DNA of 64,000 nt from Nocardioides exalbidus (GCF_900105585.1 NZ_FNRT01000002.1:4216001-4280000), one strand, 5' to 3'. Shown: positions 35,201 through 42,756, counted from the stretch's first letter. Notes: generated by a model not told the origin, from the sequence alone. A program made the numbers and translations.

Positions 35201-36093
35201 CGGCAGACCTCCTCGGCGACCTCCTGCATCTGCTTGCCGGACTTGAGGAAGCCCTCGGCGTTGCCGCGCACACCCGCGGGACCAACGTCGCGGAGGCTGG
35301 CCGAGCCCATCGGCACGAGCCGCCGGGCGGCGTCGAGGACGTCGATGGTCGGGGCGTCGAGGCGGTCGGCGTAGCGGACGGCGTTGGTCAGCACGGTCGT
35401 GAGGCCGGCCGTCCGGGCGATGCCGGCCATCCGGGCGGCGTGCGGCGCGGTGCCCGGTCCCCACTCCCCGCGGCGACCGCCGAGTCGGTGCGAGACCAGC
35501 TCGACGACGACGTTGCCGGCCGGCGCGACGGTGAGCCACGGCGCGATCGCCGCGAGCCCGAGGTCGTCGCGCCGTCGGGTGGCGGCGAGGCCGAGCTCGG
35601 AGGACGGGCCGAGCAGCACGAGCACGTCGCCGCCGCCGAGCCAGGGCGCCAGCACCTCGAGCGTCGCGACGGGACGACCGCGCTCGCCGGACAGGTGGAC
35701 GGCCGACACCATCCGGCACAGCGCCGCCCACCCGGCCCGCCCGCTGGCCAGGAACGTCACCCGGGGATGGCCGCCCTGCTCGGGTGAGGTGTCGCGCAGG
35801 GCCCCGCCCCGCGCCGGCGTACGACGACGGGCGGCGCCGCCGCCATCGCGACCCGGACCTCCGAGCGCACCCGTCGACGCCACCGCGAGGTCGACGCCGA
35901 GCACCGGCCGGATGCCGGCACGCTGGGCGGCCCGCACGAACCGGACGGCGCCGTAGACGCCGTCGCGGTCCGTGAGGGCCAGGGTGTCCATCCCCTGCTC
36001 CGCGGCCCGCTCCACCAGCGTGTGCGGGTGGGAGGCGCCGTATTGCAAGGAGAAGCCCGAGGCGACGTGGAGGTGGACGAACGGGTCCGACAC
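32239..36093 (-). CDS. dnaE2: Error-prone DNA polymerase III alpha-type (DnaE2/ImuC)
   Basis: A 1284-residue C-family polymerase, longer than M. tuberculosis DnaE2. The PHP domain begins FVHLHVASGFSLQYGASHPH, with ASHP as in DnaE2, but the next metal motif reads TDRDGVYG where TDHDG is usual, so the PHP site is degenerate. The palm has the catalytic SLPDVDIDVESARREEVYR near residue 475, and later FASFGFCKAHAAAFALPTYQ. An OB-fold is near the C-terminus (VVFLTVDDGTGPVDATFFED). A Ser/Arg/Ala-rich stretch sits near 1010-1060. GTG at 36093 is the only start in frame after the HEPN gene stop, 11 bp away. It is part of the LexA-linked unit with DUF6504 and HEPN. Confidence 0.92.
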   Translation of the reverse strand: MSDPFVHLHVASGFSLQYGASHPHTLVERAAEQGMDTLALTDRDGVYGAVRFVRAAQRAGIRPVLGVDLAVASTGALGGPGRDGGGAARRRTPARGGALRDTSPEQGGHPRVTFLASGRAGWAALCRMVSAVHLSGERGRPVATLEVLAPWLGGGDVLVLLGPSSELGLAATRRRDDLGLAAIAPWLTVAPAGNVVVELVSHRLGGRRGEWGPGTAPHAARMAGIARTAGLTTVLTNAVRYADRLDAPTIDVLDAARRLVPMGSASLRDVGPAGVRGNAEGFLKSGKQMQEVAEEVCRLAGLGDGEVEAGRLLARTRLVADRCALDPRADLGIGEVHLPELELARGASLLASRDDGRTTSRQQRADALLRHRCEAAIGWRYGNGPMQVVWKRIDDELEIIATLGYASYFLTVADVTDLIGAMGIRRAARGSGAGSVVNYLLGVSGVDPIRHGLLMERFLSPLRVSLPDVDIDVESARREEVYRAILDRFGGERCAAVSMMDTYRVRHAVRDVGAALGMPPGEVDAIAKAFPHIRARDARMALRDLPELRASGLGDGALDHFFGLVERLDGLPRHIAMHPCGVLLSDATLLDRTPVEASWAGFPMSQFDKDDVEDLGLLKLDVLGIRMQSAMAHAVAEISRVDGVELDLDDEVQVPFDDTTTYDLISSAKTLGVFQIESPGQRELVGKSGIESFDDIITDISLFRPGPVQSDMVTPYLEAKHGWTEPHYLHDDLRPILAGTRGVVVFHEQVIEIIARFAGVLNDEADEVRRTLGTTSGMATTKTWFFARAAARDYAEPVVAQVWTILEAFASFGFCKAHAAAFALPTYQSAWLKAHWPAHFLAGVLTHDPGMYPKRLILDDARQLGVGVLGLDVNASGSHYAVERGASEEGHAIRLSLTDVKGISEAEVARIVEARDGAPYVSLSDFFHRARVSRPILERLVLAGGFDGVYGIGSGDRTLTRRGRVTRRDLLLQVAELDLHARSLERASRARGLSRGRAPLPATVTAAEAARRNSSDPTTRAAADSTERHALADGGVWARAAAQSRASRPVVEAESVQLTLRLGDEPGEPGERPTGLPEMTSVERMRAELEILGLDVSQHAIAGYDPFLDALGVTRSRDLLQRRSRSELLVAGVKVATQTPPIRSGRRVVFLTVDDGTGPVDATFFEDAQGPYAATVFSSWLLLVRGELRRTGRRGVSVRATGAWELPLLHALWQRARTTEEGVDLVRAELTRRHEAVAEEPPHRRVLVHSSGFQLSPYADVRPAGDAVRDVARHLWHRSPGSPG

Positions 36094-36104
36094 CTCGACC
36101 GCGC

Positions 36105-36551
36105 TCAGGCGACGCTGGCGTGGGGCACGAGGCCGAGCGCCTGCTCGACCACCGCCAGGAACCGGTCGGCGTCGCGCACGAGGTCGTCGGCCTCGCGCTC
36201 GGTGACCGCGCGCGTCGAGCCCGCCTCCGCGGCGGCCCGCTTGGCGGCCCCCGCGGCGAAGAAGCTCGCCCACTCCGTCAGCTCGGGCGCGACCTCGGCG
36301 AGGAGCACCCACGCGTTCTTCTGGCGCCGCGCCCGCGGTGCCGGCCTCGCCCGGGCCGCGAGGAGCGCCGCCGCCGCACACAGCGCGGCGACGTGGGCAC
36401 AGGCGTAGCGGGTGGGCACGTCGCGTGCCGTGATCGAGTCGCGCAGCGAGGTCGCCGAGCGCTCGAGGTAGGAGTGGGCGGTGGCCGGCAGCATGTGCGG
36501 GCTGGCGAAGAGGGTCTGGGGTGCGCCCGCCTGGTCCAGGTGGTTGGTCAC
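36105..36551 (-). CDS. SAV_6107-type HEPN domain protein
   Basis: A 148-residue all-helical protein matching the SAV_6107 HEPN family that travels with DnaE2-type polymerases in actinobacteria. Typical segments are YLERSATSLRDSITARDVP, YACAHVAALCAAAALLAARARP, and VWVLLAEVAPELTEW-like (here NAWVLLAEVAPELTEWASFF), then AVTEREADDLVRDADRFL. HEPN proteins are often RNases or nucleotide-binding, but the RxxxxH catalytic motif is not evident here. GTG at 36551 is chosen, with GAGGG upstream, 10 bp after the DUF6504 stop; a longer reading upstream would run through that gene. Confidence 0.88.
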   Translation of the reverse strand: MTNHLDQAGAPQTLFASPHMLPATAHSYLERSATSLRDSITARDVPTRYACAHVAALCAAAALLAARARPAPRARRQKNAWVLLAEVAPELTEWASFFAAGAAKRAAAEAGSTRAVTEREADDLVRDADRFLAVVEQALGLVPHASVA

Positions 36552-36561
36552 GTCGCGGCCC

Positions 36562-36894
36562 TCAGTCCTGGCAGCCGACGAGCTGCCAGCGCCCGTCGGT
36601 CCAGTCGAAGGACAGGTCGAAGACGCCGTAGGTCTCCCGCTGGCTCTCCCGCTCGTCGACCGGGATCCCGCGGCCGGCCTCGACCCGCCAGAGCTCGCGC
36701 TCGGTGACCAGGTCGACCAGCGAGCCGCCGGCCTCCTCCTCGGCGCGGCCGCTCGCGCCCTGCCACCACGGACCGGTCTCGATCCAGTGCGCGACGACCG
36801 CGCGGACCTTCCAGAGCCGGCCACGCCACAGGAACTGCTCGGGGTCCTCCGCGTCGTCCCGTCGCACCTCGACGGGGTCGTCGTACTGCCTCAT
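36562..36894 (-). CDS. DUF6504 family protein
   Basis: A 110-residue protein of the DUF6504 family found beside Y-family and DnaE2 polymerases in actinobacteria. Key stretches are PEQFLWRGRLWKVRAVVAHW near 18-37, ELWRVEAGRG near 67, and the Trp-rich end TYGVFDLSFDWTDGRWQLVG. No enzyme motif is seen; it looks like a small beta-rich adaptor. It is the first gene after the LexA box at 36975-36990, so it and the following HEPN and dnaE2 genes are probably induced by DNA damage. Confidence 0.87.
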   Translation of the reverse strand: MRQYDDPVEVRRDDAEDPEQFLWRGRLWKVRAVVAHWIETGPWWQGASGRAEEEAGGSLVDLVTERELWRVEAGRGIPVDERESQRETYGVFDLSFDWTDGRWQLVGCQD

Positions 36895-36974
36895 CGCGCC
36901 TCCTCAGCACATCCGTCGACCCCGGGCCGACCCGGGCGGAGGTGGGGGTCGAGGTCACCGCCACCCGGGTCGCA

Positions 36975-36990
36975 TCGAACATTTGTTCGA
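36975..36990 (-). promoter_or_regulatory. LexA (SOS) box
   Basis: TCGAACATTTGTTCGA is a perfect palindrome with the mycobacterial/actinobacterial LexA consensus TCGAAC-N4-GTTCGA. It lies 81 bp upstream of the DUF6504 ATG and 165 bp from the stop of the membrane-protein gene. No other such palindrome was noticed in the window. Confidence 0.93.
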
Positions 36991-37059
36991 ACACCGAGAA
37001 CGGTACTACCCGGCACCGACAGCCCGTCAAGGGAGACGGACCGGATCCCGAAGAACGGG

Positions 37060-37527
37060 TCAGACGTCGCGCAGGAAGACCGTGGTCTCGCGCCGCCAGA
37101 GCAGGAACGAGAGCACCAGTCCCTCGACGATGACGAGCGCCGAGAGCACGACGAAGATCGCCGGCAGGTGCGACTTGAGGGCCACCGCGCCGACGAGCAC
37201 GCCGACGAAGGCCGTCGCGGTCAGCACGATCCGCGCCCAGCCGTGGCCCCCGAGGAGGAACGACCCGAGCACCATGGCGAGCAGGGTGAAGCCGACGAAC
37301 GCCACGACCGACAGTGCGACGAAGCCGGGCACGATCGGGCTGTCGCGAAGCTGGTCGATCCCGCCCTGGGCGAGGATCTCCTGGGCGGACGGGTTGCCCC
37401 GCGCCCAGCCGAGGATCACGTCGTCGCGCAGCAGCCAGATCAGCACGGTGATCACGGCGGCGGTGGCGACGATCAGCATCAGCACCCGCACGCTGTTGAC
37501 CACGGATCCGGGCAGGTCGCGCGCCAT
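37060..37527 (-). CDS. Membrane protein of unknown function
   Basis: A 155-residue protein with four predicted membrane helices (about residues 12-33, 66-87, 93-112 and 117-142). The N-terminus is MARDLPGSVVNSVRVLMLIV, and a polar loop with ARGNPSAQEILAQGGIDQLRDSP lies between helices 1 and 2. It ends in the basic WRRETTVFLRDV. I do not recognise a family. The ATG at 37527 is supported by GGGGAG 8 nt upstream. It stands upstream of the LexA-linked unit on the same strand, but the LexA box lies beyond its stop and controls only the genes after it. Confidence 0.8.
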   Translation of the reverse strand: MARDLPGSVVNSVRVLMLIVATAAVITVLIWLLRDDVILGWARGNPSAQEILAQGGIDQLRDSPIVPGFVALSVVAFVGFTLLAMVLGSFLLGGHGWARIVLTATAFVGVLVGAVALKSHLPAIFVVLSALVIVEGLVLSFLLWRRETTVFLRDV

Positions 37528-37575
37528 CGTGGAAACTCCCCTGTAGTGGTTGTCGGTGCTCGTCGTCGTCGTCGC

Positions 37576-37581
37576 TACGCT
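37576..37581 (+). promoter_or_regulatory. Leaderless -10 element, YbaK-like gene
   Basis: TACGCT ends 6 nt before the ATG at 37588, placing the transcription start at the start codon. Confidence 0.5.
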
Positions 37582-37587
37582 CACATC

Positions 37588-38061
37588 ATGTCGACCGAGC
37601 ACGCGTCCATCACCTCATTTCGAGATGAGCTCACCCGGCGTGGTGGCACCGGTGACGTGGTCATCCTGCCGGACAGCGCCCACACTGCGGCACTCGCCGC
37701 GGTGGCACTCGGCTGCGAGGTCGGCGCGATCGCCAACAGCCTGCTCTTCGACAGCGACGGCGAGCCGGTCCTGATCCTCACCTCGGGCGCCCACCGGGTG
37801 GACACGAAGGCGGTCGCCGAGCGGATCGGCGTGGCCCGGCTGAAGCGCGCCGACCCCGACTTCGTGCGCCGCCACACCGGCCAGGTGATCGGCGGCGTCT
37901 CCCCCCTCGACCACCCCGCGCCGGTCCGCACCTGGATCGACCCGTGGCTGCGGCAGCACGACGTCGTCTGGGCGGCCGCCGGCCACCCGGCCGCCGTGTT
38001 CTCGTCGACGTACGACGAGCTGCTGTCGATGACGGGCGCCGTCGAGGTGCAGGTCGACTGA
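37588..38061 (+). CDS. YbaK/EbsC aminoacyl-tRNA editing-domain protein
   Basis: A 157-residue free-standing YbaK/prolyl-tRNA deacylase family protein, which removes mischarged amino acids (often Cys or Ala) from tRNAPro or related tRNAs. The signatures are GCEVGAIANSLLF near residue 50, PVLILTSGAHRVD near 66, and the late TGQVIGGVSPLDHPAP with the family GQxxGGVSP-type loop near 108. Leaderless start at ATG 37588. The DUF4126 gene follows with 1 bp between stop and start, so the two are co-expressed. Confidence 0.93.
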   Translation: MSTEHASITSFRDELTRRGGTGDVVILPDSAHTAALAAVALGCEVGAIANSLLFDSDGEPVLILTSGAHRVDTKAVAERIGVARLKRADPDFVRRHTGQVIGGVSPLDHPAPVRTWIDPWLRQHDVVWAAAGHPAAVFSSTYDELLSMTGAVEVQVD

Positions 38062-38062
38062 C

Positions 38063-38653
38063 GTGGACGCCCTGGCACTGACCTTCTCGAGCGGGTGGGC
38101 GAGCGGCATCAACACCTACCTCGTGGTCCTGGTGCTGGGCATCGCGGACCGCGCCGGCTCCTTCAGCGAGATCCCCGACGTGCTGGGGCGGTGGGACGTG
38201 CTGGCCGCGGCCGGCTTCCTCTACGCGATGGAGTTCATCGCCGACAAGATCCCCTACATCGACTCCACCTGGGACGCGATCTCCACTGCCATCCGCCCGA
38301 CCGCCGGTGCGGTGATCGGCGTGCTGCTCGCGGGGGACGCGTCCTCGCTCGACCAGGCCGTGCTCGGTGTCGTCGGTGGCGGCACCGCGCTGCTCAGCCA
38401 CCTCGCGAAGGCCGGCGGCCGGCTCGCGCTCAACTCCTCCCCGGAGCCCGTGACCAACGTCGTCGCGAGCCTCACCGAGGACGCCGCCGTCCTCGGCGTC
38501 GTCTGGTTCTCCCTGCAGCACCCGCAGGCGGCGGCCGCCGCCGCCGGCGTCCTGCTCCTGCTCGGCCTGGTGATGCTGCTCCTCGTCGGCCGCCTCGTCC
38601 GCCGGGGCTGGCGGCGGTGGAAGCAGAAGGAGCCTCTCCACCAGAGGGCGTGA
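38063..38653 (+). CDS. DUF4126 membrane protein
   Basis: A 196-residue protein with four or five hydrophobic stretches. It contains the DUF4126 elements WASGINTYLVVLVLGIADR near residue 12, EFIADKIPYIDSTWDAIST near 57-76 and the glycine-rich AGAVIGVLL, with the small-residue rich ALLSHLAKAGGRLALNSSPEPVTN near 107. The function is unknown. GTG at 38063 lies 1 bp after the YbaK-like stop. The C-terminus is basic (RRGWRRWKQKEPLHQ). Confidence 0.9.
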   Translation: MDALALTFSSGWASGINTYLVVLVLGIADRAGSFSEIPDVLGRWDVLAAAGFLYAMEFIADKIPYIDSTWDAISTAIRPTAGAVIGVLLAGDASSLDQAVLGVVGGGTALLSHLAKAGGRLALNSSPEPVTNVVASLTEDAAVLGVVWFSLQHPQAAAAAAGVLLLLGLVMLLLVGRLVRRGWRRWKQKEPLHQRA

Positions 38654-38661
38654 CCACGCCC

Positions 38662-38667
38662 TAGGGT
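38662..38667 (+). promoter_or_regulatory. Leaderless -10 element, FAD oxidoreductase
   Basis: TAGGGT ends 6 nt before the GTG at 38674. The hexamer overlaps the space just after the DUF4126 stop. Confidence 0.5.
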
Positions 38668-38673
38668 TCCCCC

Positions 38674-39978
38674 GTGGCTCGAGTGGTGGTGGTCGGCGGC
38701 GGGTTCGGCGGCATGGCCGCGGCCGCACGGCTGGCCAAGCTGGGCCACGACGTGACGCTGCTCGAGCGCTCGGCCCGGCTCGGTGGCGCGCTGGGCAGCG
38801 TCGAGCAGGACGGTTTCGCCTGGGACGCCGGGCCGACGAGCACGCTCCTCCCGGCCGTCGTGCGCGACCTCTTCCGCAAGTCCGGCCGGCCGCTGGAGCG
38901 CGAGCTCGACCTGCAGCCGCTCGACCTCGTCCGCGAGCACCGCTTCGCCGACGACACGGTCCTCCGCCTCCCCGGCGGGTCGCGCGCGGCCCAGCTCGCG
39001 GCCGTCGACGAGCTCGGCCCGGGCCTCGGCGAGCAGTGGGTCGAGCACGTGGCGTCGTACGCCGACACGTGGGAGCTCCTGCGCAAGGAGTGGTTCGAGC
39101 GGCCCTACGACCCCGACGTCGCGCCGCGTGAGCTGACCGCGCTGCTCGACCGGCGCGAGTCACTGCACAAACGGCTGCGCCGGACCTTCCGCGACGAGCG
39201 GCTGCGCCTCGTCGCCGGCCACCGGCTGGTGATGGACGGCCACGGCCTGCGGGACGTCCCGGTGTTCGCGGGGGTCGATCTCTACCTCGAGCAGCGCTTC
39301 GGCGCGTGGACCGTCCCCGGCGGGCTCGCCGCGCTCGGGACGGCCATGGCCGACCGGCTCGCCCTGCGCGGCGTCACCGTCCACACGGGCACGGCCACGA
39401 CCGACCTCGTCGTCCGCGACGGCCGGGTCGTGGCCGTGGCGGTCGCCGGCGGTGAGGTCGTGGCCGACCTCGCGGTCGTCGCGATCGACCCGCGCGGCCT
39501 CCCCGCGCTGGCGTCGTACGCCGCCCGGACGATGCCTGCCTTCCCGCCGGTCGTGACCCACCTCGGGCTCGAGGGCGACGTGCCCGACCTGCCGCACGAG
39601 GTGGTCGTGCACGGCGAGCCGCTGATGGTCGTCCGCACCGGCGGCCGCGCACCCGACGGCGCCGCCGCGTGGACCGTGCTCACCCGCGGCCGGGTCTACG
39701 AGGACGTGCTCGTCGCCCTCACCCGGCGCGGCATCGACGTCCGCACGCAGGTCGTCACCCGCGTCGAGCGCACCCCACGCGACCTCGTCGAGGCCTGGGG
39801 CGGGTCGCCCCACGGCGTGCTGTGGCAGGGTCCGCGGTCGGCCCGCACCCGCCTCGGACCGCGTACGCCGATCGCCGGAGTGCTCACCGCCGGTGCCCAT
39901 GCGACCACTGGCTCGGGGCTGCCGTTCGCCGGCCTCAGCGCCGCCCTGGTCGCCGAGATCGTCGGCCGGGCGCTGTAA
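38674..39978 (+). CDS. Phytoene desaturase-like FAD-dependent oxidoreductase
   Basis: A 434-residue NAD(P)/FAD-dependent oxidoreductase resembling CrtI-type phytoene desaturases. The dinucleotide fold is VVVVGGGFGGMAAAARLAKLGHDVTLLERS near residues 4-33, in two parts, with GGALGSVEQDGFAWDAGPTS near 37-56, the usual second motif of the family. The C-terminal GVLTAGAHATTGSGLPFAGLSAALV (two parts) is the family FAD-binding end. The middle matches less well and no other carotenoid genes are present apart from a polyprenyl synthetase 1.6 kb away, so the substrate is uncertain. Confidence 0.88.
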   Translation: MARVVVVGGGFGGMAAAARLAKLGHDVTLLERSARLGGALGSVEQDGFAWDAGPTSTLLPAVVRDLFRKSGRPLERELDLQPLDLVREHRFADDTVLRLPGGSRAAQLAAVDELGPGLGEQWVEHVASYADTWELLRKEWFERPYDPDVAPRELTALLDRRESLHKRLRRTFRDERLRLVAGHRLVMDGHGLRDVPVFAGVDLYLEQRFGAWTVPGGLAALGTAMADRLALRGVTVHTGTATTDLVVRDGRVVAVAVAGGEVVADLAVVAIDPRGLPALASYAARTMPAFPPVVTHLGLEGDVPDLPHEVVVHGEPLMVVRTGGRAPDGAAAWTVLTRGRVYEDVLVALTRRGIDVRTQVVTRVERTPRDLVEAWGGSPHGVLWQGPRSARTRLGPRTPIAGVLTAGAHATTGSGLPFAGLSAALVAEIVGRAL

Positions 39979-40000
39979 CGCGGTGTCGCAAGCGGGTCGG

Positions 40001-40612
40001 TCAGTGCAGCAGCTCGAAGACGACCGTCACGGTCACGCTGACCGTCGTCTCGCCCGGCGCGAGCCCACCGCCGGAGTCGGCTGCCATCGCGAGCTTCGGC
40101 ATCGGCGAGGGTCCGCCGGCGGCCCCGCCCTCGACGATCGTCTGCACCGGCCCGAGGCCCGCGGCGCCGGCCATCCGGGCGAGCTGGGCGGCCCGCTCGC
40201 GCGCGTCCTGGAAGGCGGCCTCACGGGCCTTGCCCGCGGCACCGTGGTCCTCGGTGACCTCGAGCCCGACGCTGTCGATCGCCAGCGCGTCGCCGACCTC
40301 GGCGGCGAGCTCGCCCAGCAGGGCGCCCGCGCCGGCCAGGTCGGCACAGCCGACGGCGTAGGAGTGGCGGGCCTCGTAGCCCTCCTGCCGGCCCTCCCGG
40401 TCGTGGGTCGGCCAGACGGTGATGCCGGTCGAGGCGACCCGGCGCTCCTCGGTGTGGCGCCGCGCCACCTCGACGACGGACGCCGCAGCCGTCGACATCG
40501 CCTCGTAGGCCTCGGCCACGCCGGCGCCGCGGGCGACGGCCGCGAGCCGGACGACCGCGCTGTCCGGCGCGACGAGGCTGGTGCCGGTCCCGGTGACGGT
40601 GACGGAGTTCAT
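40001..40612 (-). CDS. SIMPL domain protein (DUF541)
   Basis: A 203-residue protein of the SIMPL/DUF541 (BP26-like) family. It has VTVTGTGTSLVAPDSAVVRL at residues 4-23, TGITVWPTHDREGRQ near 61, YEARHSYAVGCADLAGAG near 79, and EAAFQDARERAAQLA near 133, then the late MAADSGGGLAPGETTVSVTVTVVFEL. No signal peptide is seen here, unlike many members. The function is unknown; family members form oligomers. Leaderless start at ATG 40612. Confidence 0.92.
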   Translation of the reverse strand: MNSVTVTGTGTSLVAPDSAVVRLAAVARGAGVAEAYEAMSTAAASVVEVARRHTEERRVASTGITVWPTHDREGRQEGYEARHSYAVGCADLAGAGALLGELAAEVGDALAIDSVGLEVTEDHGAAGKAREAAFQDARERAAQLARMAGAAGLGPVQTIVEGGAAGGPSPMPKLAMAADSGGGLAPGETTVSVTVTVVFELLH

Positions 40613-40618
40613 GGCCTC

Positions 40619-40624
40619 ACCGTA
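40619..40624 (-). promoter_or_regulatory. Leaderless -10 element, SIMPL gene
   Basis: TACGGT on the minus strand ends 6 nt before the ATG at 40612. Confidence 0.5.
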
Positions 40625-40647
40625 GCCGCGCGGGCCCCGAGGAACGA

Positions 40648-41550
40648 TCAGACCGTGATGCTCAGGTTCGCGAAGATCTCGCGCGTCGCCTTCGACCGGT
40701 TGAGCGTGTAGAAGTGCAGGCCGGGTGCGCCGGCGTCGAGCAGCTGCTCGCACTGCTCCGTGGCGATCGCGATGCCCTCCGCCCGCAGCGCCCCGGGGTC
40801 GTCGGCCAGCGGCTGGAGCCGGGCCACGGTCTCCTCCGGCAGCTCGCGGCGGGAGAACTCGACCATCCGCTCCATCGAGCGGAGGTTCAGGATCGGCATG
40901 ATCCCCGGGATGATCGGGAGGTCGGCGCCGACCGCCCGGGCCCGCTCGACCAGCCCGACGTAGTCCGAGGCCCGCAGCACCATGTCGGTGACCGCGAACT
41001 CCGCCCCGGCGTCCTGCTTCGACTTCAGCACCTTGGCGTCCTGCTCGAGGTCGACGGCGTCGACGTGGCCCTCGGGGAAGGCAGCGACGCCGACCCGCAG
41101 GCCGTGGCGCTCACGCACCAGCGCGACCAGCTCGTCGGCGTAGGTCAGCCCGCCCTCGGTCGGTGTCCACGGCGATCCGGGGCCGCCGGGCGGGTCGCCG
41201 CGCAGCGCCATCACGTGGCGCACTCCGGCCTCGCTGATGTCGTCGAGGATCGCGTCGAGCTCGTGGGTGGTGTGCCCGACGCAGGTCAGGTGCGCGACCG
41301 GGAGGAGGTCGGTCTCGCGGGCGATCCGCGCGGTGATGGCGACCGTGCGGTCGCGCGTGGTGCCGCCCGCGCCGTAGGTCACCGACACGAACGTCGGGCC
41401 GTAGGGCTCGAGCTCGGTGATCGCCTGCCAGAGCTGCTCCTCGCCCGCCTCGTCCTTCGGCGGGAAGAACTCGAACGAGAAGGAGCGGCCGCCCTGCGCC
41501 AGGAGCTCGCGCATGCTCAGGTCCCGGTCCACGTCCCGGCTGTGCGTCAT
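40648..41550 (-). CDS. metF: Methylenetetrahydrofolate reductase
   Basis: A 300-residue FAD-dependent reductase that makes 5-methyl-THF for methionine synthesis. The signature SFEFFPPKDEAGEEQLW is at about 24-40, SVTYGAGGTTRDRTV near 57-71, LTCVGHTTHELDAIL near 90, and MALRGDPPGG near 114. FPEGHVDAVDLEQDAKVLKSK and the late PIIPGIMPILN are also typical. The ATG at 41550 is preceded by a TAGGCT leaderless element. It is divergent from the polyprenyl synthetase gene across 64 bp. Confidence 0.96.
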   Translation of the reverse strand: MTHSRDVDRDLSMRELLAQGGRSFSFEFFPPKDEAGEEQLWQAITELEPYGPTFVSVTYGAGGTTRDRTVAITARIARETDLLPVAHLTCVGHTTHELDAILDDISEAGVRHVMALRGDPPGGPGSPWTPTEGGLTYADELVALVRERHGLRVGVAAFPEGHVDAVDLEQDAKVLKSKQDAGAEFAVTDMVLRASDYVGLVERARAVGADLPIIPGIMPILNLRSMERMVEFSRRELPEETVARLQPLADDPGALRAEGIAIATEQCEQLLDAGAPGLHFYTLNRSKATREIFANLSITV

Positions 41551-41557
41551 GCGCAAC

Positions 41558-41563
41558 AGCCTA
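41558..41563 (-). promoter_or_regulatory. Leaderless -10 element, metF
   Basis: TAGGCT on the minus strand ends 7 nt before the metF ATG at 41550. Its mirror gene on the plus strand has an identical hexamer at 41602-41607. Confidence 0.55.
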
Positions 41564-41601
41564 CGGAGGAATCCGCCGTCTCCCGCAATCCGTCCACTGG
41601 C

Positions 41602-41607
41602 TAGGCT
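41602..41607 (+). promoter_or_regulatory. Leaderless -10 element, polyprenyl synthetase
   Basis: TAGGCT ends 7 nt before GTG 41615. The 64-bp spacer to metF therefore holds two back-to-back leaderless promoters. Confidence 0.55.
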
Positions 41608-41614
41608 CGCCACC

Positions 41615-42703
41615 GTGACGAGGACCGTGCCGACCTGGGATCCCGCCCCCTTCCGCGACCAGGTCCAGCAGGCCCTCGACGTGTTCCTCGACGAGCGGGA
41701 GGCGGAGCTCGCGCCGCTGGGTCCCGATGCGGGGCGGCTGGTCGCCGAGGCGCGCACGGCGGTGCGCGGCGGCAAGCGGTTCCGCGCGGCGTTCTGCCAC
41801 TGGGGCCACCGCGCGATCGATCCCGCCGTGGCCGACTCACCCGACGCCCTGGCGGCCCTCGCCCGGGCCTGCGCCTCGCTGGAGCTGCTGCACGCGAGCG
41901 CGCTGGTCCACGACGACTACATGGACGCCTCCGACACCCGCCGTGGCCGGCCGGCCACGCACCGAGCGTTCGAGGCCGAGCACCGCGCGTCGGGCTGGCG
42001 CGGCGACCCGGAGCAGTACGGCGCCGCGGCCGCGATCCTGCTCGGCGACCTCCTGCTGGGCTGGGCCGGTGACCTCCTGCGCCACAGCGGGTTCGACGCC
42101 GAGGCGACCGCGCCCGGCCTCACGCTCTTCGAGCTGTGCCGCACCGAGGTCATCGCCGGGCAGTTCCTCGACGTCTCCGTGCAGGCCCGCGGCCGCGCCG
42201 ACGTCGACACCGCGATGACGGTGCTGCGCTACAAGTCCGCGAAGTACTCCATCGAGCGGCCCATCCACATCGGCGCCGGCCTCGCGGGCGCGACGGCGCA
42301 GCAGCTCGACCAGCTCTCACGATTCGGCCTCCCCCTGGGCGAGGCGTTCCAGCTGCGCGACGACCTGCTCGGCGTGTTCGGTGACCCCGCCGAGACCGGC
42401 AAGCCCGCCGGCGACGACCTGGTGGAGGGCAAGCGCACCGTGCTGGTCGCCCTGGCCCTCGACGCCGCCCCGCGCACCGCGGCCGAGCGCCTCGACGCCG
42501 CGCTCGGTACGCCGCTCGCCCCCGCCGACGTCGACGACCTGCGCGCCATCATCGACGACTCCGGCGCCCGTGCCCAGGTCGAGGAGGTCATCGGCCACCT
42601 CACCGACCGGGCTGTCGCCGCCCTCGACACAGCCGACGTCGACCCCCTCGCCCGCGACGTGCTCACCGAGCTCGCCGCCGCCGCGACGCAGCGGACTGTA
42701 TAG
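41615..42703 (+). CDS. Polyprenyl diphosphate synthase
   Basis: A 362-residue trans-isoprenyl diphosphate synthase. The first aspartate-rich motif is HDDYMDASDTRRG (DDxxD) near 98-110, and the second LRDDLLGVFGD near 248-258 (DDxxGxxGD). GGKRFRAAFCHWGHRA near 50 carries the IPP-binding Lys and Arg. The two residues before the first motif (LVH) suggest a chain of about 20 carbons, so geranylgeranyl diphosphate is likely, but chain length is not certain. The start GTG is leaderless. A phytoene desaturase-like gene lies 1.6 kb upstream. Confidence 0.93.
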   Translation: MTRTVPTWDPAPFRDQVQQALDVFLDEREAELAPLGPDAGRLVAEARTAVRGGKRFRAAFCHWGHRAIDPAVADSPDALAALARACASLELLHASALVHDDYMDASDTRRGRPATHRAFEAEHRASGWRGDPEQYGAAAAILLGDLLLGWAGDLLRHSGFDAEATAPGLTLFELCRTEVIAGQFLDVSVQARGRADVDTAMTVLRYKSAKYSIERPIHIGAGLAGATAQQLDQLSRFGLPLGEAFQLRDDLLGVFGDPAETGKPAGDDLVEGKRTVLVALALDAAPRTAAERLDAALGTPLAPADVDDLRAIIDDSGARAQVEEVIGHLTDRAVAALDTADVDPLARDVLTELAAAATQRTV

Positions 42704-42756
42704 GGCTCGCCATAGATGGGCTCGCTCCGCTCGCCGTGTCCCAGCCGCGCTGGAGG

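Noticed and set aside
42743..42755. CCAGC/GCTGG hairpin between the polyprenyl synthetase and barstar genes
   Set aside because: A 5-bp stem is too weak to call a terminator.
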